Shown: positions 1 through 8,812, counted from the first letter of the stretch. The stretch: DNA of 64,000 bases from Candidatus Nitrosotenuis aquarius (GCF_002787055.1 NZ_CP024808.1:1633208-1697207), one strand, 5' to 3'. The notes: generated from the sequence alone by a model not told the origin. Numbers and translations: made by a program.

Positions 1-140
1 CGAAATTGGTGAGGATAGCTAGGAACTAGTCTTAAATCTACATAGTAGGAGCTTTTCTTGCCACTTGCCAGGGTATAGTCACCAAACTTGATTATGCCAT
101 TTTGGTGCAAAAACGTTGCAAACTCTTTTACAAACTCCAT
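1..140 (-). CDS. pyrE: Orotate phosphoribosyltransferase, N-terminal part (cut by window edge)
   Basis: Only the first 46 codons lie in the window; the rest runs off the left edge. Reading leftwards from the ATG at 138-140 gives MEFVKEFATFLHQNGIIKFG followed by DYTLASGKKSSYYVDLR. The stretch GIIKFGDYTLASGKKS..YVDLR is the conserved N-terminus of orotate phosphoribosyltransferase, which makes OMP from orotate and PRPP in pyrimidine synthesis. It is divergent from the next gene, with about 50 bases between the two proposed starts. Confidence 0.85.
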   Translation of the reverse strand, partial: MEFVKEFATFLHQNGIIKFGDYTLASGKKSSYYVDLRLVPSYPHQF

Positions 141-190
141 ACCAAAATTTACTAAACTGGATTTATTTTGCTTTGTTTTGTGGGGGTATT

Positions 191-1276
191 GTGCCCGAAA
201 TCTGGTTAAACTATGGAGCCACAGATGTTGTCCTTGATATAAAGGCAGAAAACCTAGACCAAAAAATCGAGCTCGACTCTCCAGTACTGGATGACGCCCA
301 AATATCTGAACGACTTGACGCACTAGACATAACAAAACCGATTACACTAGTTGCACTGAGTTACACTCCGGCAATCCAAAAAACATTATCTATAATATTT
401 GAGAAATGCACACAAAAGTCAGCCCCCAGACCCAAAGTGTTTGCCGACAAGCAAATTATGAACTTGGTCCGCTCAAGCCTTCCGCCGGAAAGCCAAGTTC
501 TGGCGTTTGAGGGAATTGAAAACGTTGATTCCAGTTTGGTCTTTGTGGGGGAAATGGAGTTTGACGGCTTGTTCGGCTTTGATACTGTATCTACTAAACT
601 ATTGCGAAAATTTGGCAAGGACCAGATGCTGTCCGCATATGAGAAAAGGCAAGGCAACCTGCCAAATTCAGGAAAAGAAACACAACCAATGGAAGTTGCC
701 AAGTCCTTTGCAGGAACATTTGATATTTCTGCAATAGAAATTGTAGCACACAACAAGGGGATTGCTGATCTTGCAGTAGGCCATCCCTCCAATACAAATA
801 CCATATCAAAAACAATGGCAACATTTGTCAAGTCAATAGAAAAACACCGAACACTTCTAATCAGCACAGGCAAAGACGCAAGCAACGACACACTTGGCAG
901 GTCCCTAGGCTCGCTTTGGAACTGTTATACCGCGATTCGCGATGAGGGACTAGCAATTTTGCTTGGCGAATGCAGGGCAGGAATCGGCTCTGAGGCAATA
1001 CGACAGTACATTGAGGGCAGGATGAGCATAGAGAGGCTGCAAAAGCCAGCAAAATACGTGGACGGCATGGAGGACTTGCTGTACCTATCGGAGATTCAAA
1101 AAAAGATCCAAATAGGAATTGTATCTGTTTTGCCAGAATTTTACATCAAAAAGCTAAACATGAAATTGTTTGATGGCGTCAAAGAAACTCTGGAATATGT
1201 CCTAAAACATCAGGGCGCAAGACAAAAAGTATCAATTGTCCCAGATGGGGCAAGAATCCTTCTAGGGCCAAATTGA
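191..1276 (+). CDS. LarA-like (lactate racemase N-domain, DUF2088) protein
   Basis: 361 residues if translation starts at the GTG at 191. An ATG at 116 in the same frame would add 25 residues but would overlap pyrE, and family similarity begins at IWLNYGATDVVLDI just after the GTG, so 191 is preferred. The N-terminal YG..(D/E)..LDI..ENL pattern and a C-terminal pattern resembling the usual V.V.PDG end both recall the nickel-pincer LarA racemase family. However the usual DHTRP(T/S)P loop is replaced here by a segment reading SYTPAI, and the histidine pattern is not the canonical one. Substrate is unknown; it may be a divergent, possibly non-racemase member. It converges with the M50 protease gene, overlapping it by 15 bases. 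Confidence 0.5.
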   Translation: MPEIWLNYGATDVVLDIKAENLDQKIELDSPVLDDAQISERLDALDITKPITLVALSYTPAIQKTLSIIFEKCTQKSAPRPKVFADKQIMNLVRSSLPPESQVLAFEGIENVDSSLVFVGEMEFDGLFGFDTVSTKLLRKFGKDQMLSAYEKRQGNLPNSGKETQPMEVAKSFAGTFDISAIEIVAHNKGIADLAVGHPSNTNTISKTMATFVKSIEKHRTLLISTGKDASNDTLGRSLGSLWNCYTAIRDEGLAILLGECRAGIGSEAIRQYIEGRMSIERLQKPAKYVDGMEDLLYLSEIQKKIQIGIVSVLPEFYIKKLNMKLFDGVKETLEYVLKHQGARQKVSIVPDGARILLGPN

Positions 1277-2344
1277 AAACGGCAGAGGAGCGCACAATAC
1301 GGCCAAGACCACCACTATGATGTAGAGCAGTTTTCTGTTCTTGGATAGCGGCGAGACGTCATCCAGTGGACGTACACTCATGTTTCTCATGCTGAATATC
1401 AAAATGAATATTGCCATCATTTCATATCGAAGCAAAAACAAAACTCCCACACTTGCATATGTTGCAATTTTGTGGATTTTTTGGCCAAACATTGCGTGAG
1501 CCATGTGACCACCATCAAGCTGCCACGCCGGAAGCAAATTCAAAAACGTGATCAAAAACCCAATCCATGCAGCAAACATCACAGGTGACATTAACACCTC
1601 GACGTCGGATCCTGCTTTTCCAAATGCACCAAGAGCTATCTGCATGAAAATGCTGTCGTCAAGCTTCCGCAAACCGTCCGCTCCTTCGGAAATGCTGGGA
1701 TCCAAAATCGGCGAAGTATATGCTCCATAAAATGACACCAACACAGCGATGACTAGGCCCGCAATGGGGCCTGCAATTGCAATATCAAAAATGATGTTGC
1801 GATTTACCATCAAGCCGCGGGATTGGATTACTGCGCCAAATGTCGGCACTAGGCCAAACACGGGAATTCCTGGTATAAAGTACGGCCAAGTCGTGCGTAT
1901 TTTGTGCCATCTTGCCGCGACTAGGTGTCCCGCCTCGTGCACACCAAGTATGCCAATCAGGGATATCGTGTATAATACTGCAAAGTCAAGCGGGTCTCCG
2001 ATGTAAGTCAGACTGTTTGCGCCCAGCGTCTTGTAGTATCCATCAATCATGGCAAATGCCACGACAACACCAAACAGAATTCTTTGTAGCCAGGCGCGTG
2101 AAAGGAATTTTTTCTTTTTGGCCTCTGGGGGAAGCCTGTTTACCTGAATTACTATTTTGTTGTCATGTTTTTGCACAAAGCAGACAATTCCTATTTTTTC
2201 CAGTCTTTGCGCAAGGCCGACAAACTTTTCCAAGTCGTAATCTGATATTTCAAACTCCATTTTCTCAAGTGTTACAGATATTCCTTTTATGGAAAACACT
2301 GATGATACAATGGCAATTACGTCTTCCTGCGTAGGCTCGCTCAT
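1262..2344 (-). CDS. Site-2-protease-like membrane metallopeptidase (M50)
   Basis: 360-residue multi-pass membrane protein. The zinc motif HEAGH lies near residue 137 and the third-ligand motif LLPAWQLDGGH near residue 270, the two signatures of M50 intramembrane proteases. The first ~100 residues form a soluble domain before the first membrane segment, as in several archaeal S2P homologues. These enzymes cleave membrane-anchored substrates such as transcription factors; no substrate can be named here. The 3' end overlaps the end of the LarA-like gene by 15 bases in convergent orientation. Confidence 0.9.
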   Translation of the reverse strand: MSEPTQEDVIAIVSSVFSIKGISVTLEKMEFEISDYDLEKFVGLAQRLEKIGIVCFVQKHDNKIVIQVNRLPPEAKKKKFLSRAWLQRILFGVVVAFAMIDGYYKTLGANSLTYIGDPLDFAVLYTISLIGILGVHEAGHLVAARWHKIRTTWPYFIPGIPVFGLVPTFGAVIQSRGLMVNRNIIFDIAIAGPIAGLVIAVLVSFYGAYTSPILDPSISEGADGLRKLDDSIFMQIALGAFGKAGSDVEVLMSPVMFAAWIGFLITFLNLLPAWQLDGGHMAHAMFGQKIHKIATYASVGVLFLLRYEMMAIFILIFSMRNMSVRPLDDVSPLSKNRKLLYIIVVVLAVLCAPLPFSIWP

Positions 2345-2428
2345 TGTGTATCAAAGTATAATCTGGGCATTAATTGATTTGTATAATTCTACTTTAACGT
2401 TAAATATCGATTATTCCAGAATAGTACA

Positions 2429-2929
2429 ATGCAGATAATCAACCACCAGACCGGTGATTACATAATCCGACACTGCGAGCCGGGAGACCTAATTCCTGTA
2501 ATGGAGATAAACCTCAAGACACTGCCAGAGCATTATTCGGATTATTTCTATGAAAGTCTGCTAGCAGAACTACCGGAAGCGTTCCTTGTTGCAGAACACC
2601 AAGGCAAGCTAGTAGGATACATCATGTGCAAGACAGAATATGGATTTTCAAATTTCAAAAAGCTAGGCTTTGTCAAAAAGGGTCATGTGGTCTCTGTTGC
2701 AGTACTAGAAGAATACAGAAAGCAGGGATTGGGCAAGGCGATCATAGAAGAATGCATCCAGGGAATCAAGTCAAAGCGATGCGACGAGCTATACCTGGAG
2801 GTCAGATGTAGCAACGGCGACGCAGTCCGATTGTACGAAAAAATTGGATTTGTCATAAAGCAGAGACTCAAGGCATACTATAGGGATGGCGAGGATGCCT
2901 TTTTGATGGCCATCGAATTTACATATTAG
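2429..2929 (+). CDS. GNAT N-acetyltransferase, RimI/Ard1-like
   Basis: 166 residues forming a single GNAT fold. The acetyl-CoA binding motif A is visible as VAVLEEYRKQGLGKAI (R/Q-x-x-G-x-G/A type), and the C-terminal part has the RLYEKIGF element typical of RimI/Naa10-like alpha-amino acetyltransferases. The likely role is acetylation of protein N-termini (inferred from the subfamily). A TATA-like element at about 2399-2408 lies 25-27 bases before the ATG, consistent with a leaderless transcript. It is divergent from the M50 protease gene. Confidence 0.85.
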   Translation: MQIINHQTGDYIIRHCEPGDLIPVMEINLKTLPEHYSDYFYESLLAELPEAFLVAEHQGKLVGYIMCKTEYGFSNFKKLGFVKKGHVVSVAVLEEYRKQGLGKAIIEECIQGIKSKRCDELYLEVRCSNGDAVRLYEKIGFVIKQRLKAYYRDGEDAFLMAIEFTY

Positions 2930-2961
2930 ATTCATATACTTACAATCAAGTGTTTAGCTAA

Positions 2962-3183
2962 ATGACTAGGCGCAAGATGACTGGGATTTTGATCTTTTGT
3001 TCCTGCATAAGTGGGTTTTTTGTCTATGCGTATTTGCTGATGCTTTCCGAGTGGAGCCCAATTGTACTGCAGCTGTCGGTACTGATGATTGCAGGCGGAA
3101 TCCTTGGTGTGATATCCTGGATTGGTTACATGATGGCAACTACAAAGCCATCACCATCTTCTATTTTACCTGATGACAAGTAG
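2962..3183 (+). CDS. Small two-helix membrane protein, unknown function
   Basis: 73 residues with two hydrophobic segments (about 9-29 and 36-56) and short basic or polar ends. No family recognised. A TATA-like CATATACTT at 2933-2941 lies about 26 bases before the ATG, so it has its own leaderless promoter. Its stop directly abuts the convergent trm5-like gene. Small membrane proteins of this size are common in ammonia-oxidising archaea; no function is implied. Confidence 0.7.
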   Translation: MTRRKMTGILIFCSCISGFFVYAYLLMLSEWSPIVLQLSVLMIAGGILGVISWIGYMMATTKPSPSSILPDDK

Positions 3184-4023
3184 CTATTTTGTAATTTTGG
3201 CATCCACTACTGTTTGGTAGTATCGAGGACCTACTGCCCGCACCATTCTCCCGCCAATTATTTCGGCCTTTACTGGCACTACTTGCAAAAAGTGCTGCTT
3301 TGACAGTTCCGCAGAGTTTTGGCGCCTGTCCGCATGCTGGTGTGAGTAATAGTGGATTACTCCGCCTGACTTTGTTGCAAGAACGGCAGAATCCAAAAAT
3401 TCATCGGATCTTTCGGGAAGCAACATCAGGGTTCTGTCCCCCCTGTCACAGAGCTGTTCCCTTACTACTTGGGCCGCATCGCCGTTAATGGATATTATTT
3501 TGCCCTTGAGCTTTTTGTTCAGCTTGACACTTTCCTCGCATAGCTTGGCAGCATGCGGGTTTAGGTCGATATTGTACACTGTGCAGTTTTTGGTCTTGGC
3601 GGCAACTATGGAGAACATACCCACTCCGCCAAACATGTTGATTAGGACCTCACCATCTTGGACCAAATCTGCTATTCTCTTTCTTTCTGTTGATAGTCTT
3701 GGCGAGAAAAACGCCTTTTCGACGTCCACTTTGAATCTGCATCCATGTTCTTTGTATTCCGTCTCGGTTTTGTCTTCTCCTGCAATTACCTCTAGCTTTC
3801 TTGTCCTAAAGTCGCCTGAGACATCTGAGCTCTGGTAAAAAACAGAGCGTGCAGGATGCACCGCATCCAACAATGTCTGGCCGATTATTTTTTTCTTTGA
3901 TAGTAGGGAATCTGGAATCCTGACTACTATAATATCACCGATTTGATCAAATGCAGAATACAGCTCGGATGCCTCTGTTGGATTTAACACTCCCTCCAGT
4001 GCTTTTTTTAGCATTCGAGTCAA
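3184..4023 (-). CDS. trm5: tRNA (guanine37-N1)-methyltransferase, Trm5/Tyw2 family
   Basis: 279-residue class I SAM-dependent methyltransferase. The SAM loop reads INMFGGVGMFSI near residue 148, followed by an acidic DLNPHA motif. The catalytic-loop position reads MLLPERSDEFL, where canonical Trm5 has N-L-P, so the Asn is replaced by Leu. Trm5 methylates N1 of G37 next to the anticodon; Tyw2-like aminocarboxypropyl transfer is the alternative. The start overlaps the end of the ABCE1 gene by 4 bases, so the two are probably co-transcribed, linking tRNA modification with ribosome recycling. Confidence 0.8.
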   Translation of the reverse strand: MTRMLKKALEGVLNPTEASELYSAFDQIGDIIVVRIPDSLLSKKKIIGQTLLDAVHPARSVFYQSSDVSGDFRTRKLEVIAGEDKTETEYKEHGCRFKVDVEKAFFSPRLSTERKRIADLVQDGEVLINMFGGVGMFSIVAAKTKNCTVYNIDLNPHAAKLCEESVKLNKKLKGKIISINGDAAQVVREQLCDRGDRTLMLLPERSDEFLDSAVLATKSGGVIHYYSHQHADRRQNSAELSKQHFLQVVPVKAEIIGGRMVRAVGPRYYQTVVDAKITK

Positions 4024-5804
4024 TGCTTGTAGTAAAAGTGACCAGAGTCTTTTTGCTGCTTGTCCAGCCTGCTTCCTGCCTTGTTTACTCGTGGTCGTAG
4101 CGTTTGCTCGTCCCGCCTAAATGTAATGTCTAAGGAATTGAGGAATCTATTCATTGCATCTGCTTTACTCATTGGTGTTGTTCCGTGGCCGGACTTGCCA
4201 GACTCTCCTTCAAAGATTACCATGGTATCAGAAATCAAGTCCATTAGCTGAATGTCATGGTCTATTATGATGGCCGATTTTGCAAAAGATCTTACGAATC
4301 TCTGGATGAATTTGGCAATTGCAATTCTGTCTTCGACATCCAAAAATGCCGACGGTTCATCTAGTGCGTAGACATCTGCTTTTTTGAGAAGGCATGTGGC
4401 AACTGCCACCTTTTGCAATTCTCCTCCGGACAGGTTCTTGATTGATTTGTTGTATAGTTTTTTGATTTTTAGTGGATCCACGATTTGCTCTTCTTCTATA
4501 CTTCCAAATATTGGGCCGCCATTTGCCTTGTCCAGTACGGATAACACCTCGACATCATAGTCATTTGGAATGTATTGCGGCTTGTACGATATTGTGATTG
4601 CCTTATCAACTGTGCCTTCGTCAGGCTTTTCGACTCCTGCAATCATCTTCATCATGGTTGTTTTTCCAAGGGCATTTGCGCCCATTATTCCCATTACCTC
4701 GCCTCGCCTTACTTGGCCTGGTTCAACAGACACGGAAAACGCAGGATAGTTTCGCTTTAGTGCAGGATATTTGATTAGAACTTCGCCTTTCTCAAAGTCT
4801 TCTGCAGACGTGGAAACATCAAAGCTGAATTTCTTGTCACGGAACCGGACGTTTTCGTTTGGCAGGTACCCGTCCAAAAATACATTGATTCCCACTTTTG
4901 TTGACAAAATTCCAGACACTATACCATATGCGGACGGCTCGCCATACAAAATTTCAATATAATCCGACAAAAAGTCAAGCAGCGTCAAGTCGTGTTCTAC
5001 CACCATTACTGATTTTCCAATGTTTGCCAAGCTGTGTATTACCCGGGCGACTCCTCTTCTCTGAAATACGTCATTGTAAGAGGATGGCTCGTCAAAAAAG
5101 TAAAAGTCAGCTTCCCTTGATGCAGCTGCTGCAACAGAAATTCTTTGTAGTTCTCCACCAGATAATTCCTTTACATGGTGTTCTAGTGAATTTTGCAGGC
5201 CAAGCTCCTTGACCAAATCTCCTGTGACCCCTCTCTGATCATATTTGTCCAGCAACTCTTTTCCTGTACCGTCAAAGACTTGGGAAATGTTGTAGACTTG
5301 TTGTGGTTTTATTGCCGCTCTTATCTCTTGGTTTTTTATTTTCTCAAAGTGCTCCTTTAGCTCGGTTCCTGCAAATCTCTTTAGTATTTGGTCCCATTCC
5401 GGCGGGGAGTCATAATTGCCAAGGTTTGGCTTGAGGTTGCCAGACAAAATGGAAACGACAGTACTTTTTCCCATGCCGTTTCTGCCCAATAATCCTACGA
5501 CTTCGCCTTTTTTTGGCGTAGGTAATTTGTATAGTCGAAATGAGTTTTTGCCATATTGGTGAATCTTGTCCACTCCTAGTTCTGTTGCCAGATTTACTAT
5601 TGTGATTGCCTCAAACGGGCATACTTTGACGCAAATCCCGCACCCATTGCAAATATCCTCGTCAATTTGCGCCTTTTTTATCTCCTCATTTAGTATGATA
5701 CAGTCTGCGCCAGACTTGTTGACGGGACAGTACTTGATGCACTCTAGGCCGCATTTTTTTGGCTGGCACAACTCCTTGTCTAGTACCGCTACTCGGTGCG
5801 TCAT
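4020..5804 (-). CDS. abce1: Ribosome recycling ATPase ABCE1/Rli1
   Basis: 594 residues, full length for the family. The N-terminus carries two [4Fe-4S] ferredoxin-like clusters (cysteines from about residue 13 to 63, including CNGCGICVKVCP). Two ABC ATPase domains follow, with Walker A GRNGMGKST and GANALGKTT and two LSGGELQ signature motifs. ABCE1 splits the post-termination ribosome with aRF1/Pelota. It is transcribed away from the 5S rRNA gene and ends overlapping trm5. Confidence 0.97.
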   Translation of the reverse strand: MTHRVAVLDKELCQPKKCGLECIKYCPVNKSGADCIILNEEIKKAQIDEDICNGCGICVKVCPFEAITIVNLATELGVDKIHQYGKNSFRLYKLPTPKKGEVVGLLGRNGMGKSTVVSILSGNLKPNLGNYDSPPEWDQILKRFAGTELKEHFEKIKNQEIRAAIKPQQVYNISQVFDGTGKELLDKYDQRGVTGDLVKELGLQNSLEHHVKELSGGELQRISVAAAASREADFYFFDEPSSYNDVFQRRGVARVIHSLANIGKSVMVVEHDLTLLDFLSDYIEILYGEPSAYGIVSGILSTKVGINVFLDGYLPNENVRFRDKKFSFDVSTSAEDFEKGEVLIKYPALKRNYPAFSVSVEPGQVRRGEVMGIMGANALGKTTMMKMIAGVEKPDEGTVDKAITISYKPQYIPNDYDVEVLSVLDKANGGPIFGSIEEEQIVDPLKIKKLYNKSIKNLSGGELQKVAVATCLLKKADVYALDEPSAFLDVEDRIAIAKFIQRFVRSFAKSAIIIDHDIQLMDLISDTMVIFEGESGKSGHGTTPMSKADAMNRFLNSLDITFRRDEQTLRPRVNKAGSRLDKQQKDSGHFYYKH

Positions 5805-5857
5805 GGTGTATTCTCTGATCTGGTCAATTTATACCTCATTCGGGACTAGTCGTAATC

Positions 5858-5865
5858 TTAATACA
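5858..5865 (+). promoter_or_regulatory. TATA box of the 5S rRNA gene
   Basis: TTAATAC-type element about 28 bases before the predicted 5' end of the 5S rRNA, the usual archaeal TATA-to-start spacing. Confidence 0.55.
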
Positions 5866-5889
5866 GAACAATTAGACCAAGACATTCAA

Positions 5890-6002
5890 GCCGGCCACAG
5901 CGTTAGGGCGCGACCCAGTCTCTTTCCGAACCTGGAAGTCAAACCTAATGTCGCCACTGTGTTACTAAGGTGCGAGAGCCCTTGGGAAGTAGTGGTGCTG
6001 GC
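5890..6002 (+). rRNA. rrf: 5S ribosomal RNA
   Basis: About 113 bases with the archaeal 5S pattern: the terminal helix GCCGGC pairs with GCTGGC at 5997-6002, the loop-A to helix-II segment reads CCACAGCG, and the universally conserved CCGAACCTGGAAGTCAA segment occupies the middle. Ends are set by the terminal helix and may differ by 1-3 bases. A T-run follows directly at 6004-6008 as a likely terminator. No 16S or 23S rRNA is near, so the 5S gene is a separate transcription unit, as known for Nitrososphaerota. Confidence 0.93.
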
Positions 6003-6046
6003 ATTTTTTAATCAAATTCTTATACTATACATTTTGTATCATATCA

Positions 6047-6175
6047 ATGCCAATCTGTTCAGTTTGCGGTGCACAGCTAGAAAACGACATTAGATTCATG
6101 AACCACATGATGGAAAAGCACAACTTTAGAAATCCGACTGGCGGAACCCCGGATAGAAATTCTAGGGGCTACTAA
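6047..6175 (+). CDS. 42-residue C2H2 zinc-finger microprotein
   Basis: The ATG at 6047 opens a 42-codon frame starting MPICSVCGAQLENDIRFMNH. C4-x2-C7-x12-H20-x4-H25 is an exact classical C2H2 zinc-finger spacing, followed by a polar tail ending RGY. The TATA-like TTATACTAT at 6019-6027 lies about 25 bases before the ATG, giving a leaderless transcript. The gene sits right behind the 5S rRNA and its end overlaps the convergent aminopeptidase gene by 14 bases. Function unknown; a nucleic-acid-binding role is possible but not shown. Confidence 0.75.
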   Translation: MPICSVCGAQLENDIRFMNHMMEKHNFRNPTGGTPDRNSRGY

Positions 6176-7646
6176 GATAATCCAGCATCAGTCGCACGCC
6201 AAATCCAGTTGCACCTTTTGGGTTGTATGATTTTTCCTTGGCACCTGTCTGTACCCACGCAGTTCCTGCAATGTCAAAGTGAGCCCAAGGCGTGTTTCCA
6301 ACTGCGTTTGCCAAAAATGCGGCTGCAGTTATTGTTCCGGCAACCCTGCCAGGACCTGTGTTTCTGATATCTGCATAGTCGGACTTTATCATGTCCATGT
6401 AATCGTCATTGATTGGAAGCTGCCAGACCTGCTCTCCAGTGTTCTGAGACGATTTTGCAATTTTGTCTGCGATTTTTTTGTTGTTGCTTACTAGGCCTGC
6501 GACATTTGCGCCCAGTGCCACAATGCATGCGCCTGTAAGTGTTGCAAAGTCGATTATCTCCTTTGGCTTGTAGGTCTTGATGCCATAGGACAGTGCATCA
6601 AATAGGATCAGGCGCCCCTCTGCGTCGGTGTTTAGTATTTCTGCCGTTTTTCCATCGTATAGTTTTATTATGTCACCGGGTCGATATGACTCCCCGCCAG
6701 GCATGTTCTCAACTGATGGCACAATTCCAACCAGATTTACAGGAAGCTTTAGCTCCGATGCGGCCTTGATTATTCCAAGTACTGTGCATCCACCACACTT
6801 GTCAAACTTCATCTCGTCCATCTTGTCTGCAGGTTTTATCGAAATTCCGCCGGTGTCAAACGTGACTGCTTTTCCTACCAGTATGGTAGGTTTGACGTCT
6901 TTTTTGCCGTTGTATTCTAGTATGATGAGTTTTGGTTCGTTTTTGCTTCCCTGACCTACTGCCGTAATTCCACCAAATCCCTTCTGCTTTAGTTCTGCCT
7001 TTGATAGTACGGTGCACTTTAGCTTGTTCTTTGATGACAGTGATTTTGCAAAACCTGCCAGTTGTGCAGGATTGCACTCGTTTGGAGGAAGATTTGCAAT
7101 TTCTCTAGCATAGATGACGCCTTCGGATGCAATATTTGCCCTTGATGCTATTTGTGATGCCTTTGCATCAGATGATATTATTGTGAGATTTGGAATTTTT
7201 TTCTTTTCTTTTTTGTACTTGTCAAATGAATACAGCGCAAGTCTAGAGCCTTCCACTATTGCCTCAATTGTTCCCTTGGAGCTAACTGGCAGCCCGCCTG
7301 GAATGACTATTGTGTATTCGTCTAGGCCTATCTCGCTTGCCTTTTTTGCAATTTTGCCAGACGTAGACCTCAGCGATTCATGGGTGATTTTGTGCCTAGG
7401 GCCAAGGCCAGCAATTAGAATTCTCTGCGCAGGAATCATGTCATGTGTGTGAATAATTGAGATTGCTCCCAGTTTTGCCTTGGTTTCCTTGACTGCATTT
7501 TTTGTTGAGTCGACCAGTTTTTGATCTAGTTTTGGAAATCCTAGCGGCAGATCTGATTTTTCTGTGACAAAATAGCAAAGCGATTTTGTTTTTTTCTTGG
7601 CAGGATCAGTGTTTTCTGCTTTTACAAACACAAGTCTGCCTCGCAT
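6162..7646 (-). CDS. pepA: Leucyl aminopeptidase, M17 family
   Basis: 494 residues. The C-terminal catalytic half carries the M17 metal and active-site motifs: FDTGGISIKP near residue 265, and NTDAEGRL (the family signature) near residue 341. The N-terminal ~170 residues are the usual macro-like regulatory domain. Cytosolic hexameric enzyme releasing N-terminal amino acids. Single-gene unit, convergent with the small zinc-finger gene. Confidence 0.95.
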   Translation of the reverse strand: MRGRLVFVKAENTDPAKKKTKSLCYFVTEKSDLPLGFPKLDQKLVDSTKNAVKETKAKLGAISIIHTHDMIPAQRILIAGLGPRHKITHESLRSTSGKIAKKASEIGLDEYTIVIPGGLPVSSKGTIEAIVEGSRLALYSFDKYKKEKKKIPNLTIISSDAKASQIASRANIASEGVIYAREIANLPPNECNPAQLAGFAKSLSSKNKLKCTVLSKAELKQKGFGGITAVGQGSKNEPKLIILEYNGKKDVKPTILVGKAVTFDTGGISIKPADKMDEMKFDKCGGCTVLGIIKAASELKLPVNLVGIVPSVENMPGGESYRPGDIIKLYDGKTAEILNTDAEGRLILFDALSYGIKTYKPKEIIDFATLTGACIVALGANVAGLVSNNKKIADKIAKSSQNTGEQVWQLPINDDYMDMIKSDYADIRNTGPGRVAGTITAAAFLANAVGNTPWAHFDIAGTAWVQTGAKEKSYNPKGATGFGVRLMLDYLSSP

Positions 7647-7706
7647 TTTTTGTCTCTATTAAGATTTGGGCTTATTGATAAATAGTGGATTTGTATCAAC
7701 AAATCC

Positions 7707-7856
7707 ATGTCAAGTACAAAATGCATATCCTGCGGAAAGAGCTTCTTTTCTCCTCTAGGACACAACAAATGCAATACCTGCTCCAAAAAAGACGGAGATT
7801 CTGGCATGGATCAGATGGGCCATGGTTCTTGTGGCTGCGGTGGACATCACCACTAA
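7707..7856 (+). CDS. 49-residue zinc-ribbon-like protein with Cys/Gly/His tail
   Basis: The ATG at 7707 starts MSSTKCISCGKSFFSPLGHN. Two CxxC pairs (C6/C9 and C22/C25) form a small zinc ribbon. The tail carries C42 and C44 and ends in three histidines, a second possible metal site. GATAAATAG at 7676-7684 is a TATA box at leaderless distance. The stop lies one base before the end of the convergent UspA gene. Function unknown. Confidence 0.7.
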   Translation: MSSTKCISCGKSFFSPLGHNKCNTCSKKDGDSGMDQMGHGSCGCGGHHH

Positions 7857-7857
7857 A

Positions 7858-8361
7858 TTATTTTCTTTTAACAAATATCACTGGGCATTTTGCCTTTTGA
7901 ACTATGTCAAACGTTACGCTGCCAAGCATGTATCGAACAGATCCTTCACGGCCTCGCGTACCCATAACAATTAGGTCTACCTTTCTGTGAGAGGAAAATG
8001 ACAGGATTGTGTCTGCAACGTTTTGCGAAAAGACTAGTTCTGGCTTTACTTCGACGCCAAACTTTTTTGAGGTGTTTTGCAGCTCTTGCAGCATGGAGTT
8101 TATTGCCTTTAGCTTTTCCTTTTCGATTATTTTTTGATGACCAGACATTTCAATAAACGAGCTTGACAAAATCCCGCTGTGGATTATTGTGATTAGGGAC
8201 ATTCTGGCATTGTATTTTTTTGCCAAGTCCAGCGCAAACTCGAATGCCTCAAAGGCAATCTGACTTTCATCAAATGGCACTAAAATATGCTTGATTAGCG
8301 AGGGGGATACTTCTTTGCAGTAATCAATTGTAGGGCATACTATCTGCGTGTCGTGCAACAC
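7858..8361 (-). CDS. Universal stress protein (UspA family)
   Basis: 167 residues, one Usp domain: N-terminal HILVPFDES strand and a C-terminal ATP-binding pattern GTRGREGSVRYMLGSV (G-2x-G-9x-G-S) then CPVIFVK. The ~23 residues before HILVPFD are not part of the domain, so a later start is possible. Nucleotide-binding stress protein; precise role unknown. Confidence 0.92.
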   Translation of the reverse strand: MLHDTQIVCPTIDYCKEVSPSLIKHILVPFDESQIAFEAFEFALDLAKKYNARMSLITIIHSGILSSSFIEMSGHQKIIEKEKLKAINSMLQELQNTSKKFGVEVKPELVFSQNVADTILSFSSHRKVDLIVMGTRGREGSVRYMLGSVTFDIVQKAKCPVIFVKRK

Positions 8362-8452
8362 AGGTAATCTGCAAGATGTCTGCTCTTATCTTGTTGTTTG
8401 TTCGTTTTTGATACAAAGCACGACCTTTGCGAAAATGGACTGCGGACATGTC

Positions 8453-8812
8453 TTATCCCTTTGTCTTGTCTTCAACAAGCTTGAATCTGGACAGCTGCTT
8501 GTACAACACAAACACAATGATTGCAATTATCAAAAAGTCAATGACGTTTGCAATAAAGTCACCATACTTGAATTCCGAAGTAACACCCGTAAGCTGATTT
8601 GTTACAGAATATTGTAGTGTCTTTAGATCACCCGAAGGAAGCGCAAGGCCAATAATTGGATTTATCAAATCCGTGACTAGCGCAGTGACAAGCTTTGATG
8701 ATGCCGCACCTATTACAAACGCAATTGCAAGGCCAATAATTCCAAATGTCTTGAGAAAATGTACGAACTCTCCTACGAAGCCCTTCTTTTCTTCCGCTGG
8801 TTTGTCTGACAC
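8453..8812 (-). CDS. mscL: Large-conductance mechanosensitive channel MscL
   Basis: 119 residues with the MscL layout: a short amphipathic N-terminus (FVHFLKTFGIIGLAIAFVIG), first membrane helix with a small-residue pore face (GAASSKLVTALVTDLINPI), a periplasmic loop, second helix (VIDFLIIAIIVFVLY) and a charged cytoplasmic tail. It forms a homopentamer opened by membrane tension during osmotic downshock. Single-gene unit. Confidence 0.9.
   Translation of the reverse strand: MSDKPAEEKKGFVGEFVHFLKTFGIIGLAIAFVIGAASSKLVTALVTDLINPIIGLALPSGDLKTLQYSVTNQLTGVTSEFKYGDFIANVIDFLIIAIIVFVLYKQLSRFKLVEDKTKG

Noticed and set aside
361..891. Long minus-strand reading frame (176 codons) opposite the LarA-like gene
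   Set aside because: Antisense shadow of a well-supported gene; no domain and no promoter.
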